This document shows, piece after piece, positions 35,212-43,802 of a stretch of DNA of 64,000 bases. The position numbers and the translations under genes were made by a program. Origin of the DNA: JBBIMP01 sp037444305 (GTDB lineage: Bacteria; Acidobacteriota; UBA6911). The notes beneath the pieces were generated by a model, which had not been told where the DNA came from, ran no database searches, and saw only the letters and a program-made list of their open reading frames with translations. Positions within the stretch are counted from its first letter, which is position 1, and every line of letters begins with the position of its first letter. The DNA lies in assembly GCA_037444305.1 (NCBI GenBank), contig JBBIMP010000030.1:1-64000 (forward strand), given 5' to 3'.

Positions 35212-36180
35212 ATGAGGGCGGATTCGCTGTTCAACGAGGGGCTCCGGAGAGCGCGCACGGGAGACTACGTGCCGGCGCTCGCCCTTCTGCGCGAGTCGCT
35301 CGCCCTGGATGCCGACCGCGCCGAAACCTGCCGCCTGATGGGAAAAGTCTGCCTGCACCTGGGACAGCTGGACGAAGCCGAGGCCTGCTGGGAGAGGGCG
35401 CTTGCACTCGAACCGAGCGACAGCGAGGCCGCCCGCTGCCTGCGCGTTCTCGGCCGGCACCGGACGCTGCGGCATGCGTGGTCGGCAGCACTCGTGCTCA
35501 TCCTCGCCGCGGTTGTCACGGCAGTGTCCTGGCATCATTACCGATCTCTGCGCGGTTTCGAAACCGCCCTGGCGCGCCTGGAAACCCGGCTGCAAGTTGC
35601 CGCGCAGCCGCAGTTGCCGGAGCAGGAGGCCCCGGAGCCGCCGGGAGCCCCGGCTGCGCCGCCGGCCGCCCAACCGCAGCCAGAAGCGCCGGCAGAGCCC
35701 GTCCAGGAGCCCGCTGCGCCTCCTGCCCCGCCTCCGATCCCGACGCGTGCACCCGCGGCTGCGCCGCCTCCATCGCCGGCAAGGGCGCCTGAAACGTCTG
35801 TGCCTTTCGCGGACCGATACCAGACCGCCCTATCGGCGGCCCTTGCCGGCGAACTTGCCAAAGCGAGAGGCCTGTTCGAGCCGCTGGCGCAGGAAGTTCA
35901 CGCGAAGGAACCGCTCGCGGGCAACGCCCACTACTGGCTCGGTCGCTGCCTCTACGAGCTCGGCGACACGCGGGCGGCACTCCAGCGCTTCAATCTCGTA
36001 TTGGCGCAATATCCGCGTTCGTATAAGGTCGGGGATGCCATGCTCGACAGCGGCAGGTGCCATCTCCGTCTCGGGGATCCGGAAAAAGCACGGGAGGCAT
36101 GGCAGAAGCTGCTCGACGGCAGATACGAAGCACGCGTGAAGGAAGCCGCCCGGCGCCTCATGCGCGAAGCCGGTTTTTAA
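35212..36180 (+). CDS. Single-pass TPR membrane protein with proline-rich linker
   Basis: Order of parts: two TPR-like repeats (about 1-80, ALLRESLALDADRAETCRLM and LDEAEACWERALALEPSDSE), one membrane helix (about 88-105, AWSAALVLILAAVVTAVSWH), a linker of about 90 residues rich in Pro/Ala/Gln (about 135-200), then a second TPR set (about 205-322, LAKARGLFEPLAQEVHAKEP, ALQRFNLVLAQYPRSYKVGD). The C-terminal half resembles CpoB/YbgF-type periplasmic repeats. Thus one TPR set should be cytoplasmic and one periplasmic, with the linker spanning the periplasm near the wall. Function unknown; the upstream GrpE-like gene suggests a role in assisted folding or secretion, which is inference only. Confidence 0.75.
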   Translation: MRADSLFNEGLRRARTGDYVPALALLRESLALDADRAETCRLMGKVCLHLGQLDEAEACWERALALEPSDSEAARCLRVLGRHRTLRHAWSAALVLILAAVVTAVSWHHYRSLRGFETALARLETRLQVAAQPQLPEQEAPEPPGAPAAPPAAQPQPEAPAEPVQEPAAPPAPPPIPTRAPAAAPPPSPARAPETSVPFADRYQTALSAALAGELAKARGLFEPLAQEVHAKEPLAGNAHYWLGRCLYELGDTRAALQRFNLVLAQYPRSYKVGDAMLDSGRCHLRLGDPEKAREAWQKLLDGRYEARVKEAARRLMREAGF

Positions 36181-36300
36181 AAGCAGTGGGCTTCGTGCCC
36201 CTCTGGGTCTTGACCTCTGGGAGGCAAAAACGGGGAAGCGGCAAAGGCCCGAAGGTACACACCGTCGAGGCAGGCGTACTCCCGATTTCGGCAAGCGGAA

Positions 36301-37395
36301 TTATTCGTAGACGTGGATCGCAATGGCCTTCACGGCCGCGAAGAGGATCTCGCCGGCAACCATGTGCAACGAGGCGGCCGCCTCGCGCGTGACCTCGGCC
36401 CGGACCGGCAGCCCCGCGTCGATGGTGACCCTCACGCGATCGGCAAGCGCCAGGACTTCCGTAACAGTTCCTCGGAACACATTCCGCGGCGAACCTTCGG
36501 GCCGCTCGTGAAACAGCGTCACGTCGGCCGGCGCGAACGTCAGGAAGACCTCCCCCGCCAGTGCATCGGCGATCACATGAAACTCCAGCGGGCCCGCGTG
36601 GGCCGATTTGAGCCCCGCACCGGAATCCAGCACTGCCTGGAAGAGATTCAAACCGGTGAATTCGGCCACGAAGCCTGTTCTCGGCTGCTTCTGCAGGTCG
36701 CTCAACCGCCCCGTCTGGCTGACCCGCCCCTCCTCCAGGACGATGATGCTTTCCCCCAGGACCAGGGCGTCCAGCGGATCGTGCGTCACGATGAGCACGG
36801 GAATGGCGACCTCGGCCAGGAACTCCCTCAGTTCCCGGCGCACCGACATGGACGTGGCAACGTCCAGCGAGCGGAAGGGCTCGTCCAGCAGAAGACACTC
36901 GGGGTCGGCCGCCAATGCCCGCGCCAGCGCCACCTTCTGCTTTTCGCCACCCGAGAGCCGAGCGACATCCGCTCCGGCGAGCGCCTCGATGCCGAGCCTC
37001 GCCAGCCACCAGTCCACAGCCCTCTCCCGCTCCGGCCGCCGCGCAGAACGCACGCGGGGGCCGAAGGAGATGTTTTCCCGCACGGTCAGGTGAGGGAAGA
37101 GCGCGTAGTCCTGGAAAAGCAGGCCGACCCGGCGCCGCGAAGGAGCGAGGTGCACGCCCGCACCCGCGTCCGAGAGGACGCTCTCCCCGAGCGAGATCCT
37201 GCCCCTGTCCGGCTGCAGCAGGCCGGCAATCAGCCTCAGGCAGGTGCTTTTGCCCGAGCCGTTCGGCCCGATCAGGACGGTCGGGGAACCTGGTTTGACC
37301 TCGAAGCAGGCGTCGAAGGCGAAGCCTCCGAGAGCAACACCCGCGTCGACCGTGAGTGACTGCGCTTGGCCCAGCTGCCGGCTCAAATCGTGCAT
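36301..37395 (-). CDS. modC: Molybdate/tungstate-type ABC transporter ATP-binding protein
   Basis: ATPase of the importer encoded with the next two genes. Walker A is GPNGSGKST, Q-loop LLFQDYALFPHLTVREN, signature LSGGEKQKVALARALA, Walker B LLLDEPF, and switch His in VTHDPLDAL. A C-terminal TOBE-type ligand-sensing domain (about 285-360, NVFRGTVTEVLALADRVRVT and AASLHMVAGEILFAAVKAIA) points to molybdate-family transporters. The assignment rests on this order and on the substrate-binding partner; sulfate (CysA) is the main alternative. The ATG lies four bases past the modB stop; a TTG 12 bases upstream with GGAGG at good spacing is a competing start. Confidence 0.85.
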   Translation of the reverse strand: MHDLSRQLGQAQSLTVDAGVALGGFAFDACFEVKPGSPTVLIGPNGSGKSTCLRLIAGLLQPDRGRISLGESVLSDAGAGVHLAPSRRRVGLLFQDYALFPHLTVRENISFGPRVRSARRPERERAVDWWLARLGIEALAGADVARLSGGEKQKVALARALAADPECLLLDEPFRSLDVATSMSVRRELREFLAEVAIPVLIVTHDPLDALVLGESIIVLEEGRVSQTGRLSDLQKQPRTGFVAEFTGLNLFQAVLDSGAGLKSAHAGPLEFHVIADALAGEVFLTFAPADVTLFHERPEGSPRNVFRGTVTEVLALADRVRVTIDAGLPVRAEVTREAAASLHMVAGEILFAAVKAIAIHVYE

Positions 37396-37399
37396 GGTC

Positions 37400-38239
37400 T
37401 CAGACAACGGAGGGCCTCCAGCGCGCCGCCAGCCACTTGGCGGCAACGAGCGTGACGATCGACAGGATCAGGACGAGGGTAGAGACAGCAACCGCAGTCG
37501 GGAGGTCGGACTCCATCGCGCTCATGACCGCGAGGGTGAGCGTCTGGGTTCTTCCCGGAAAGTTCCCCGCGAACATCATGGTGGCGCCGAACTCCGAGAG
37601 GGCGCGCGCCCAGACCAGCAGCACCCCGGCCAGGAGCGAGGGGCGGGCCAGCGGGAGAACGACAAAGCGGAAAGTCTTCCACGGGCCTGCCCCCAGTGTG
37701 GCAGCTGCCGCCACCAGGTTGCGGTCCACCGTCTCGAATCCCGCGCGCGCCGATTTGATGAAATACGGGCTGGCCACGAACACCTGCGCCATGACGACCG
37801 CGGCGCTCGTGAACCCGATTTCGAGGCCGAAAACCGAAAGGTGCTTCCCAATCAGCCCGTTCCGTCCGAATGCCAGCAGCAGTGCAACTCCGGCCACCAC
37901 CGGGGGGACGGTCAGCGGAAGATCCACCAGCGTATCCAGCCACTCCTTGCCGCGGAACCTTCCGCCCGCCAGCAGCAGGGCGACCGGAGTCCCTGCCGCC
38001 ACGCAGATGGCGGTGGCGGCCAGGGATGTCTTCAGCGTGACCAGGAGGGCTCGCACGGCCGATTCGGAGCGGATGTGCAGCCACCAATCCGCCGGCGAAA
38101 GAAAGAGCAGCAGCGCGGCGAGCGGGAAAAGCAGAAACAGCAGCAGCGGAAGCGATCCGAGCGCAAGCCCCGTCAACGAGCCGCCCGGCTCGCGTCGCCG
38201 CTGCCCGTCCTTCCCGCGAGCGTCATTGGAAGAAGCCAT
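37400..38239 (-). CDS. modB: Molybdate-type ABC transporter permease
   Basis: Inner-membrane permease of 279 residues with five to six hydrophobic segments (for example LPLLLFLLFPLAALLLFL; LVDLPLTVPPVVAGVALLLA; LVLILSIVTLVAAKWLAARW). The coupling-loop EAA motif appears as AAAATLGAGPWKTFRFVVLP. The segment WARALSEFGATMMFAGNFPG matches the conserved end of ModB/CysTW permeases. It overlaps modA by 17 bases on one side and adjoins modC on the other, so the three are one operon. No modE regulator or molybdopterin gene is close by. Confidence 0.9.
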   Translation of the reverse strand: MASSNDARGKDGQRRREPGGSLTGLALGSLPLLLFLLFPLAALLLFLSPADWWLHIRSESAVRALLVTLKTSLAATAICVAAGTPVALLLAGGRFRGKEWLDTLVDLPLTVPPVVAGVALLLAFGRNGLIGKHLSVFGLEIGFTSAAVVMAQVFVASPYFIKSARAGFETVDRNLVAAAATLGAGPWKTFRFVVLPLARPSLLAGVLLVWARALSEFGATMMFAGNFPGRTQTLTLAVMSAMESDLPTAVAVSTLVLILSIVTLVAAKWLAARWRPSVV

Positions 38240-39059
38240 GCTCGTTCAGTATCTTCCGGCCCCGTTCACCCAGAACGAACCGGACAAAGGCGCCGGAGTG
38301 TTCCCGGGCCGCAGCTTTGGCGAGAACCGCTATCCAATAGTCCGCCGTAATCTCCACTCCCGGGGGAAGCGCGAGGATCCGGACCTTGTCCCCGGCCGCC
38401 ACGGCATCCGTCTGATAGACGAAGCCGGCGTCGGCTTCCCCCAGCACCACGCGCGACAGCACGGCGCGCACACTGGTCTCGTGGCTCAGAACGTTGGACT
38501 CGACACCTGCAGAATAATCCGGTCTGAATCCCTCGATCACGGAAAGCGCGTTCACGAGTGCCCGTGCATACCGGCCCGCGGGAACGGCTTCCGCGGCCAT
38601 CACTACCTTCACGCCGGGAAGCGCGAGATCCTCCGGACGGGTAACATTCCCGCAGCCGCTGCAGGCAATCGCCACGATTCGATTGCGGGCCAGGAGGGCA
38701 GGATCACGAGCCAGCGATCCCTGCCTCAGCGCCTCCATTTCTTCCGTGTCGGCGGAAGCGAAAACGTCCGCCGGCGCCCCCTGCTCGATCTGTGTCCGCA
38801 GCAACTGGCTGCCGCCAAAGTGAAACTCGATGCGCATTCCCGGATGGGCCTTCTCATACTCGGCGCCGACCGCGCGGAATGCATCCGTCAGGGAAGATGC
38901 CGCGAAGACCTTCAGCTCCCGGGATTCCCCCACGCGGCAGGCCATGGTGAATGCAGAGAGCGACACGAAGAGAAGTGCGGCCTCGAGGGCTGCGATCCTC
39001 CAGCGCCAGGCGCATTGCAGAATCTCACGGAGTTGCCCGCAGGGTTGTGCCTGTGCCAT
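38223..39059 (-). CDS. modA: Molybdate-type substrate-binding lipoprotein
   Basis: Periplasmic binding component of the modABC importer. A membrane segment and lipobox (LSAFTMAC, Cys41) are followed by the binding fold starting with ELKVFAASSLTDAFRAVGAE, typical of ModA. Then come FGGSQLLRTQIEQGAPADVF, ASADTEEM, RNRIVAIACSGCG, VPAGRYARALVNAL, SRVVLGEADAGFVYQTDAVA and LALPPGVEITADYW. The N-terminal stretch before the hydrophobic part is long (about 22 residues) for a lipoprotein signal, so the real start may lie further in, but no other Met is available there. Ligand (molybdate, tungstate) is inferred from the family. Confidence 0.88.
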   Translation of the reverse strand: MAQAQPCGQLREILQCAWRWRIAALEAALLFVSLSAFTMACRVGESRELKVFAASSLTDAFRAVGAEYEKAHPGMRIEFHFGGSQLLRTQIEQGAPADVFASADTEEMEALRQGSLARDPALLARNRIVAIACSGCGNVTRPEDLALPGVKVVMAAEAVPAGRYARALVNALSVIEGFRPDYSAGVESNVLSHETSVRAVLSRVVLGEADAGFVYQTDAVAAGDKVRILALPPGVEITADYWIAVLAKAAAREHSGAFVRFVLGERGRKILNEHGFFQ

Positions 39060-39098
39060 GAACTCCCGAGGCCGGCGGCGCGTCAGGGATGGGGTACG

Positions 39099-39665
39099 CT
39101 AGAAGTGAATTGCGATCCCCGTGGTTATCAGAAGGTTGGAATCCCACTTGGCGCGATCCCTGGCGCCCGTGATGTCCGGCAGGCCCATCGCCATCTGGTT
39201 CAGCTCCAGGAGGAGGTGAAAGCCGGGGCTCAGCCGGATCTGCGCGCCGCCGCCGTAACTAAAGGTCTGGCCGTAGCTCACCAGGGTAAAACCGGGCTGC
39301 TCGAATACATACCGGGTGAAGCCGACGCCGCCCTTCGCAAAGAAGTTGAACGGGCCCACGTCCCTCTTGGTCACCAAGAGTCCCTGCATCTCGTTGATGA
39401 GATTCAGATCGAGTCCGCCCTGCTTGACTCCAGTGTAGAACCCCATCTGCTGCCAGAGCCCGAAGACACCGGTGATGTTGTAGGCGAAGCCGAATCCGCC
39501 GCCTTTCAGGCCGGCGTCCCTGATGTCGAACGCAGGGCTCCCCGAACGGTAATCGAAGCTCCGGTTCCCCTGGTAGAAGACCTGCAATTCGCCCTGGGGA
39601 AAGCTCTGCGCCATCGCGGTGCCGACACCGAAGAGCACGACCGCCGCCACCAGTATGTTTTTCAT
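39099..39665 (-). CDS. Outer-membrane beta-barrel protein (OmpA-like fold)
   Basis: A 188-residue protein with a signal peptide (MKNILVAAVVLFGVGTAMAQ) and a series of short amphipathic strands (ELQVFYQGNRSFDYRSG, GFGFAYNITGVFGLWQQMG, FFAKGGVGFTRYVFEQPGF, SYGGGAQIRLSPGFHLLLE) ending in a terminal Phe (GIAIHF), as expected for an eight-stranded barrel. No OmpA peptidoglycan-binding domain is present. It lies 39 bases upstream of modA on the same strand and could be co-transcribed with the importer, though a role as an anion porin is speculation. Similar barrel proteins of unknown role are common in Acidobacteriota. Confidence 0.75.
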   Translation of the reverse strand: MKNILVAAVVLFGVGTAMAQSFPQGELQVFYQGNRSFDYRSGSPAFDIRDAGLKGGGFGFAYNITGVFGLWQQMGFYTGVKQGGLDLNLINEMQGLLVTKRDVGPFNFFAKGGVGFTRYVFEQPGFTLVSYGQTFSYGGGAQIRLSPGFHLLLELNQMAMGLPDITGARDRAKWDSNLLITTGIAIHF

Positions 39666-39918
39666 AGGACCCCCGTGAAAATCTAGCCGCCGGGTGCTGG
39701 TCTGTCAACGGCTATTCGGGAAGCGGGATTCCCCCACCAACCAATAGGAGATGGGCATGACTGAGAGATCCGCAAGGGGATTGTGTTTCTGGTTGCGGCG
39801 CCTTGCCTGCGCCTCGTGCCTCGTCGGCTTCGCCGCCGGGGTGGCGCCCGCTCAAGGTTCCCAGTCGTGGCTCGAAGCCTGCCGAGCCGCCGCTATCCGG
39901 CCGGCCGGGTCTGCCATG

Positions 39919-40400
39919 CTATTCCAAGGGTGGCGAGTCGAGAACCTCCCGCACCTTGAGCGTCAATTGATCCAGATCAAAAGGCTTCTTCAGGAACCGG
40001 CCGGGCGCCTCCGGCAGATTGCTTTTCGAAAAGTCGGCGTATCCCGACATGAAGAGAATCCTAAGGGCCGGCCGCATGCGGTGCACAGCATCAACTTGCC
40101 TCCGTCGGGCATGGCATCGCGGGCGTTGACCGCCAGGTTCATGATGACCTGCTCGAGCCGGCCGCGGTCAGCCCAGACATGTTCCAGTCCGGGATCCAGG
40201 TCAAAGACGATTTCTATGTCCTCCCCGATCAACCGCTGCAGCATCCTCGCGATGTCCTGCACGACCTTGTTCATGTCGAGAACGGCGGGCTGCAGAACCT
40301 GTCGGCGACTGAAGGCAAGAAGCTGGGAAGTGAGCTTGGCAGCGCGGTCTGCCGCCGTGCGGATCTCCTGGAGATCGAACTTCGGCCCTGCGAAGCGCAT
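39919..40400 (-). pseudogene. Decayed hybrid histidine kinase with internal deletion
   Basis: The minus strand reads IRTAADRAAKLTSQLLAFSR and QVLQPAVLDMNKVVQDIARM, then DRGRLEQVIMNLAVNARDAM and PDGGKL: the end of a HisKA domain and the N-box of HATPase. About 70 bases later, in a different frame, it reads ILFMSGYADFSKSNLPEAPG and FLKKPFDLDQLTLKVREVLD to a TAG: the last third of a receiver domain. Everything between (G1/G2 boxes, phospho-acceptor Asp of the receiver) and the whole sensor N-terminus, including the phospho-His, are missing. It is a 5'-truncated, internally deleted hybrid kinase. The TPR/CHAT gene begins on the opposite strand where this fragment starts. Confidence 0.85.
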
Positions 40401-40435
40401 GGCCGAAAAGGGCAGCCATCGCCGCCGCGCTTTTC

Positions 40436-41881
40436 GTGACGGTGGCGGCCGCTACGCTGGGTGTCAAGCATCTGCAGGACCGAAGACGGGCGGCGCAGTA
40501 TTTTACCGAGGCACGGGTGGCGGTGGAAGAGCATTACTCCGGCAGCAGCCTCAACGGCATGCGGCTGGATCTTCCGTTTCGCGTCGCCGGAGGCGTCCGC
40601 AGCACGCAGCCCGGCGAGGGCATGACTAGGGCGGAAATGCTCTTTCACCGGGCACTCACCCTCGACGAAGACATGCCCGAAGCGCGGCTGGGACTGGCGG
40701 CGGTCTATCTGCAGAGCGGCAGATTCGCGCAGGCCCGCGAGGAGTTCGGCAGGATCCTCGTTCGGCACGGCGGGCATCTGCAGGCGCTCATCGGGAGGGC
40801 GGCTGCATATTACGAGGAGGCGCTCTCGGAGCAGGATCCTTTGCGACACCAGACGCTCCTTCATTCATCCCTCGCAGACTGTAACCGGGCCCTGCAGGCC
40901 GAGCCTCAATCCGCCGAGGCTCGGTACAACCGGATCTGGACGCTTTATGAACTGGGTCGACACCGGGAGGCGCTCGAAGAGAGCGAGCGCTACCTCGAAC
41001 AGGATGCCACCTCCATCTGGTCGGCGCGCGTTCGGGAACTCCGGCGGCGGATGGCGCTTTCGGCCCCGGAGGCTTACAAGGAAGAGGTCCGGCGCGCCGC
41101 GGCAGCACGCGATCCGGCTTCGCTCATCACGCTGGTGCAGCTGGTCCCCGATGTGATCCCGGCGGCCATTCGCCATGCCCTGCAGGGCAGCCTGGATGCC
41201 GGCGAGGCATCCGGGCCGTCCGGGACCGGGGCGGACTATCGCTGGGCAGCGTCGACCATGGAGGGGGCGTATCGGGCGGCCACCGGCGACAATGCCTATG
41301 AAAGGCTCATCGACTACGTGGACAGGCTTACCCCCCGGCAGCGGGAAACCAAGCGCGAATTGGACAAACGCTTCCAGGAGCTGCTGGAACTCCACAGAAA
41401 GGGCGAGGCCGCCGCGGTGCCGGCCGCAACCGGCCCCGTTGCCGTTGCTTTCGAGCGGCTTTACGACTTTTGGCAGCTGGTCAACGTTCATCATCTCCGC
41501 GGCAACTGCCGCTTCTACCAGGCGGATTTTGCCGGGCACTCGGAATCGATCCACGGAGCCCCTGCGCTCATCCTGCGCAGGGGCAGCGAAGCGCATCGTA
41601 TGGAGAGCGGAGCGATCCAATCCTGGAATCTCGCGCGCAACCGGCTCGTGGTTCTGGCCGGCTGCGAAACGGGAACCGGCCCACTCGCCGCCGGGGAGAG
41701 TCCCTGGGGTCTGGCGCCCGCCTTCTTCAAGGCCGGCGTCCCGGCGCTGGTGCTTTCCCTGCTCCCGCTCGAGGAGGCGGCGCTCCGGCAGCATCTCGAG
41801 GATTGTCCTGCCTGTCTGGAGCGTCTCGCATCCTACCTGGAGCTCGTCGGCCGGCCCGCCGCCAGCCTGAAGGTTATGTAG
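40436..41881 (+). CDS. TPR/CHAT-like protein with zinc-finger end, probably rearranged
   Basis: In-frame codons upstream of the nominal GTG encode the start of a membrane helix (RAAIAAALFVTVAAATLGVK), so the true N-terminus is missing or starts elsewhere; no ribosome binding site is visible. Next come TPRs (about 40-220, RAEMLFHRALTLDEDMPEAR and HRALTL; ARYNRIWTLYELGRHREALE), a helical region, and a CHAT-like cysteine-peptidase segment: FYQADFAGHSESIHGAP with the His, and LVVLAGCETGTGPLAAGESP with the Cys, WGLAPAFFKAGVPALVLSLL. The end, LRQHLEDCPACLERLASYLE, is a zinc-finger (zf-HC2 anti-sigma) motif normally found at the N-terminus of such proteins. The order suggests recombination between related genes. 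Peptidase activity is uncertain. Confidence 0.6.
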   Translation: MTVAAATLGVKHLQDRRRAAQYFTEARVAVEEHYSGSSLNGMRLDLPFRVAGGVRSTQPGEGMTRAEMLFHRALTLDEDMPEARLGLAAVYLQSGRFAQAREEFGRILVRHGGHLQALIGRAAAYYEEALSEQDPLRHQTLLHSSLADCNRALQAEPQSAEARYNRIWTLYELGRHREALEESERYLEQDATSIWSARVRELRRRMALSAPEAYKEEVRRAAAARDPASLITLVQLVPDVIPAAIRHALQGSLDAGEASGPSGTGADYRWAASTMEGAYRAATGDNAYERLIDYVDRLTPRQRETKRELDKRFQELLELHRKGEAAAVPAATGPVAVAFERLYDFWQLVNVHHLRGNCRFYQADFAGHSESIHGAPALILRRGSEAHRMESGAIQSWNLARNRLVVLAGCETGTGPLAAGESPWGLAPAFFKAGVPALVLSLLPLEEAALRQHLEDCPACLERLASYLELVGRPAASLKVM

Positions 41882-42037
41882 CCTATTGAGGCGCCGGCGC
41901 CACGAGTGATTCCGGCCTCGCCCAGGGGGAGCGGGTCCGGAGAAGCCGGATGGGATGCGGGGGACCGATCCCATTCAGTCCTTATGGGTTCGCCGGCGCC
42001 ATCAGGAATTCCGTCCCGGGCTCCTCGCCTGCCGGTT

Positions 42038-42826
42038 TTACTTCAGTTCCCTCACGTAGCAGGGATATTCCGTGCGGGCACGCTCCGCCCAGGAAGGATC
42101 CAGGTCGTGGAAGACGACGGGAGTACTCCTGGATGTTTGGGCTACGAGATCCCCCTCGGGATCGACCACCCACCCGCACCCGCCGAACTGCTGTCCCCGG
42201 GAGTCGAGTCCGCCGCGGTTGGAGGAAACCGCGTAGCAGCCCGAGACGATCGCGGCCATTTTCAATGCCGCCAGCCAGCGACCGAGCGAGCCGCGGCCCA
42301 CGGCCCGCGGCACGGCGAGCAGGTGCGCGTGCTCCCGCCCGTACCTCCGCGCGTGCTCGTTGAACATGAGCTCCGTGCAGACGAGAAAGCCCGCGCCGAT
42401 GCCGGCTGCCTGCACCACACGAAAGTGGCGCTCACCCGGTTGAAACCACCGGGCCTCGTAGTAGCCCTCCTCGTCGGGAAAATACTGCTTGGTGTGAACC
42501 CCTGTCGCCCCTTCCTCCGGCGTCCAGACGAACGCCTCGTTTACCAGCCGTTCCTGCCGGCGGGCCGGCCGCGTTCCCAGGACGCAGCGGGCGCCGAGCT
42601 CGTGCAGCAGCGCTATCCCCCTATCGTGCAAAACGAGGGATTCCTCGATCTGTGCGGCATCCGGTTCCCGGCCCGCCGCGAGCCACCGGCCGAAGGGCAT
42701 TTCGTTCAGCAGGAATAGATCCGGTCCACCCGCACGACTTCTCCCGGCCAGTGCCTGCCACTCCTCCGATCCCGGCAGCATTTCCGGGCTCGATTCACAG
42801 ACGGCGATTCTCAGCAATCCGGACAT
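42038..42826 (-). CDS. Carbon-nitrogen hydrolase (nitrilase superfamily)
   Basis: Cytoplasmic amidase/nitrilase-fold enzyme of 262 residues. The Glu-Lys-Cys triad is recognisable: Glu in FLLNEMPFG (near residue 42), Lys in GVHTKQYFPDEEGYYEAR (near 113) and Cys in AGFLVCTELMFNEHAR (near 149). The rest has the usual alpha-beta-beta-alpha pattern, with SSNRGGLDSRGQQFGGCGWV near the C-terminus. Specific substrate cannot be told; the family covers omega-amidase, N-carbamoyl-amino-acid hydrolases and others. It is 13 bases downstream of the threonine dehydratase gene on the same strand, so a joint role in amino-acid breakdown is likely. Confidence 0.85.
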   Translation of the reverse strand: MSGLLRIAVCESSPEMLPGSEEWQALAGRSRAGGPDLFLLNEMPFGRWLAAGREPDAAQIEESLVLHDRGIALLHELGARCVLGTRPARRQERLVNEAFVWTPEEGATGVHTKQYFPDEEGYYEARWFQPGERHFRVVQAAGIGAGFLVCTELMFNEHARRYGREHAHLLAVPRAVGRGSLGRWLAALKMAAIVSGCYAVSSNRGGLDSRGQQFGGCGWVVDPEGDLVAQTSRSTPVVFHDLDPSWAERARTEYPCYVRELK

Positions 42827-42839
42827 CCCCCTCTCCCGC

Positions 42840-43802
42840 TCAGTAGCCGAGGCTCAACCGCCCGCCGACGTCGAAGTTGCCGCCGCTCACAACCGCCACG
42901 ACGCGTGTGCCGCCCGGCAGCGGCACTTTCCCCCGGAGCAGCGCCGCCACGGCTGCCGCGCCCGCCGGTTCCGCCAGCAGCTTGGCGCGCTCGAGGAGAA
43001 ACCGGATCGCCTCCAACATCTCCGCGTCGCTGACGGTGACCAGAGCGTCCACATTCCGGTCGATGATCTCGAAGATGTCCGGATCGGTCCTCCGCGTGGC
43101 GAGCCCGTCGGCGATCGTCCGGACCTCATCTAGGTCCGTGCACGCTCCACTTCGCCGGCTCTGGTACATGTTCGCGGAGCCCTCGGGTTCCACTCCGACG
43201 ATCCGGACCTCCGGCTTGTGCACTTTGAGCGCCATCGCCATTCCCGCCAGCAGACCGCCGCCCCCGATCGGCACGACGACGGCTTCCACTTCCGGGACAT
43301 CTTCCAGGATTTCCAGGGCTACCGTCCCCTGCCCGGCCAGAATGTAGGGATCCTTGAAAGGGTGCACATAGACCAATCCCCTCTCAATCGCCAGTTCCTG
43401 GGAGCGGGTGAAGGCATCGTCCCACAGCCGGCCGAACTGTATAGCTTGCGCTCCGTATTCCTTTACGGCTGCGACCTTGCCCGGATTGGCTTTTTCCGGC
43501 ATGACGACATAACCCGGGATCTTCTCGTGGGAGGCGACATAGGCCAGCGCCTGGCCGTGATTCCCCGCCGAGGCCGTGATCACGCCGCGGCGCGCCTCGG
43601 CCCGGGGAAGATGGCGTATCTTGTTGAACGCGCCGCGCGGCTTGAACGAACCGGTCTTTTGCAGGTTTTCCGCCTTCAGATAGGCGCGGATCGCGCAGCG
43701 CTCGCTCAGCGACCGCGAGCTGAAAACCGGCGTCCGGTGCACGAGGCCGCCGATCGCCGTGCGGGCTTCATGGAAATCTCGTTGCGTCAGGTCATATTTC
43801 AT
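42840..43802 (-). CDS. Threonine/serine dehydratase, catabolic type
   Basis: PLP enzyme of fold type II. The Schiff-base Lys is in KTGSFKPRGAFNKIR, substrate site SAGNHGQALAYVAS, and the phosphate-binding glycine loop is VVPIGGGGLLAGMAMAL. HPFKDPYILAGQGTVALEIL fits threonine dehydratases. At 320 residues it lacks the C-terminal ACT-like regulatory domain of biosynthetic IlvA, so it resembles TdcB or serine/threonine dehydratases that deaminate L-threonine to 2-oxobutyrate (or L-serine to pyruvate). Start: the ATG that begins MKYDLTQRDF, since the upstream extension has no family similarity. It is the first gene of a pair with the nitrilase-type gene. Confidence 0.92.
   Translation of the reverse strand: MKYDLTQRDFHEARTAIGGLVHRTPVFSSRSLSERCAIRAYLKAENLQKTGSFKPRGAFNKIRHLPRAEARRGVITASAGNHGQALAYVASHEKIPGYVVMPEKANPGKVAAVKEYGAQAIQFGRLWDDAFTRSQELAIERGLVYVHPFKDPYILAGQGTVALEILEDVPEVEAVVVPIGGGGLLAGMAMALKVHKPEVRIVGVEPEGSANMYQSRRSGACTDLDEVRTIADGLATRRTDPDIFEIIDRNVDALVTVSDAEMLEAIRFLLERAKLLAEPAGAAAVAALLRGKVPLPGGTRVVAVVSGGNFDVGGRLSLGY

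Noticed and set aside
35169..35480. Overlapping plus-strand frames in the TPR membrane protein that also look open
   Set aside because: They read Arg/Ser-rich noise, whereas the chosen frame gives TPRs, a membrane helix and a Pro-rich linker.
36301..39059. Sulfate (Cys-type) importer
   Set aside because: A single permease, a short TOBE-type ATPase end and the ELKVFAASSLTDAF start of the binding protein fit the Mod family better.
42300..42830. Alternative plus-strand gene over the nitrilase
   Set aside because: The minus-strand frame has the Glu-Lys-Cys triad and a clear fold; the plus-strand frame has no recognisable motif.
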